From the NCBI GenBank assembly GCA_964426915.1, contig CAYRTD010000196.1, positions 1 through 5,889 of the forward strand: 5,889 nucleotides of DNA, written 5' to 3'. This stretch comes from CAYRTD01 sp964426915 (GTDB lineage Bacteria; Bacteroidota; Bacteroidia; Bacteroidales; GCA-2748055). The notes under the pieces were generated by a model. The model was given only the letters and a program-made list of their open reading frames with translations. It ran no database searches and was not told the origin of the DNA. A program made the translations under genes and the position numbers. Below, one piece after another: positions 5,673 through 5,889 of the stretch (position 1 is the first letter of the stretch; the number at the start of each line of letters is the position of its first letter).

Positions 5673-5689
5673 GAGGGTGTCTAAAAAGT
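5673..5689 (+). mobile_element. Possible insertion-sequence terminal-repeat remnant
   Basis: GAGGGTGTCTAAAAAGT resembles the terminal inverted repeats I recall for several bacterial insertion sequences (GRGTGTCTAAAAAGT-like ends). No matching inverted copy and no transposase reading frame are visible in the 200 bases that follow, so at most this is a relic or solo end. The identification rests on memory of a short motif. Confidence 0.3.
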
Positions 5690-5738
5690 AATAATCATTT
5701 TAAAAGAACTTACAATCTGAAAGCATTCTTCCTTCTTG

Positions 5739-5758
5739 CCCCACCCAAACCCTCCCCC
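5739..5758 (-). other. G-quadruplex motif on the minus strand
   Basis: The plus strand reads CCCC-A-CCC-AAA-CCC-T-CCCCC, so the minus strand has four G-runs of at least three bases with loops of 1, 3 and 1 bases. Short loops like these favour stable quadruplexes. It lies in the gene-free tail, about 170 bases beyond the rimO stop. Confidence 0.55.
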
Positions 5759-5865
5759 AGGTGGCTACTCTTTATATATAAGTCGGTTCCGGTCAAACAG
5801 GGTGTAGCCTTCATACATGCTATCAAATTCTCCTGGATTTCGTCCATTCCCGATAATGCAATTCC

Positions 5866-5878
5866 GGCCTGAAAGGCC
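5866..5878. repeat. GGCCT-GAA-AGGCC hairpin, possible edge of a dispersed repeat
   Basis: Five paired bases on each side of a GAA loop form a GC-rich hairpin near the window end, followed by AGCTTATACCA. I recall intergenic repeats in environmental Bacteroidota containing a GCCCTGAAAGGGC-type hairpin followed by a CATA-ACCAGCCC-type stretch. This may be the first part of such an element, cut by the window edge. A second copy is not visible here. Confidence 0.3.
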
Positions 5879-5889
5879 AGCTTATACCA

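Larger units (their letters stand above)
5572..5889. other. Gene-free tail after rimO
   Basis: I find no recognisable gene in these 318 bases. From left to right they hold a perfect 16-base palindrome (5576-5591), an 8-base direct repeat AGGCTCCA (5631-5638 and 5665-5672), a possible insertion-sequence end (5673-5689), a C-rich tract with G-quadruplex potential on the minus strand (5739-5758), an AT palindrome TTATATATAA (5772-5781) and a GGCCT-GAA-AGGCC hairpin (5866-5878). The minus strand is open from the window edge to a TAA at 5710-5712. That frame has no family features I recognise. Confidence 0.5.

Noticed and set aside
1..5889. A CRISPR array, defence system, prophage or undescribed multi-gene system
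   Set aside because: There are no regularly spaced direct repeats, and every supported gene belongs to a known family: a transporter, CinA, L28, L33, DUF4295, FtsY and RimO.

Overview
The window looks like a chromosomal core-gene segment from a member of the Bacteroidota. Three things point there. The gene order cinA - rpmB - rpmG - small DUF4295 protein - ftsY - rimO is one I associate with that phylum. Promoters fit the Bacteroidota -7 element TAnnTTTG rather than TATAAT. Starts lack convincing Shine-Dalgarno sequences and have A-rich or even C-rich leaders. The protein sequences, for example the short FtsY without a long acidic domain, fit this placement. I cannot name a genus.

Layout: bases 1-216 are non-coding and carry what looks like a degenerate dispersed repeat. 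A ten-helix EamA-type transporter is on the minus strand (217-1113). A 79-bp divergent promoter region (1114-1192) separates it from cinA on the plus strand (1193-2443). Then follows a compact ribosomal-protein operon: rpmB (L28, 2542-2784), rpmG (L33, 2803-2991) and a 50-residue DUF4295 protein (3002-3154), closed by a rho-independent terminator (3181-3211). The ftsY promoter abuts that terminator. ftsY (3239-4186) is followed by an unusual C-rich, G-free leader and rimO (4285-5571). The last 318 bases have no supported gene; they hold a 16-bp perfect palindrome, a possible insertion-sequence end, a G-quadruplex-type tract and the edge of a possible dispersed repeat.

Functionally most of the plus strand serves protein synthesis and targeting: two large-subunit proteins and a probable Bacteroidota-specific ribosomal protein, the SRP receptor that docks translating ribosomes at the membrane, and the enzyme that methylthiolates ribosomal protein S12. 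CinA (nucleotide salvage and damage clearance) and the transporter are neighbours without an obvious functional link.

I found no defence system, CRISPR array, prophage or unrecognised multi-gene system. The items most worth a second look are small: near-leaderless divergent promoters, two G-quadruplex motifs on the same strand, the G-free rimO leader, the palindrome after rimO, and the repeat or IS remnants at the two edges.
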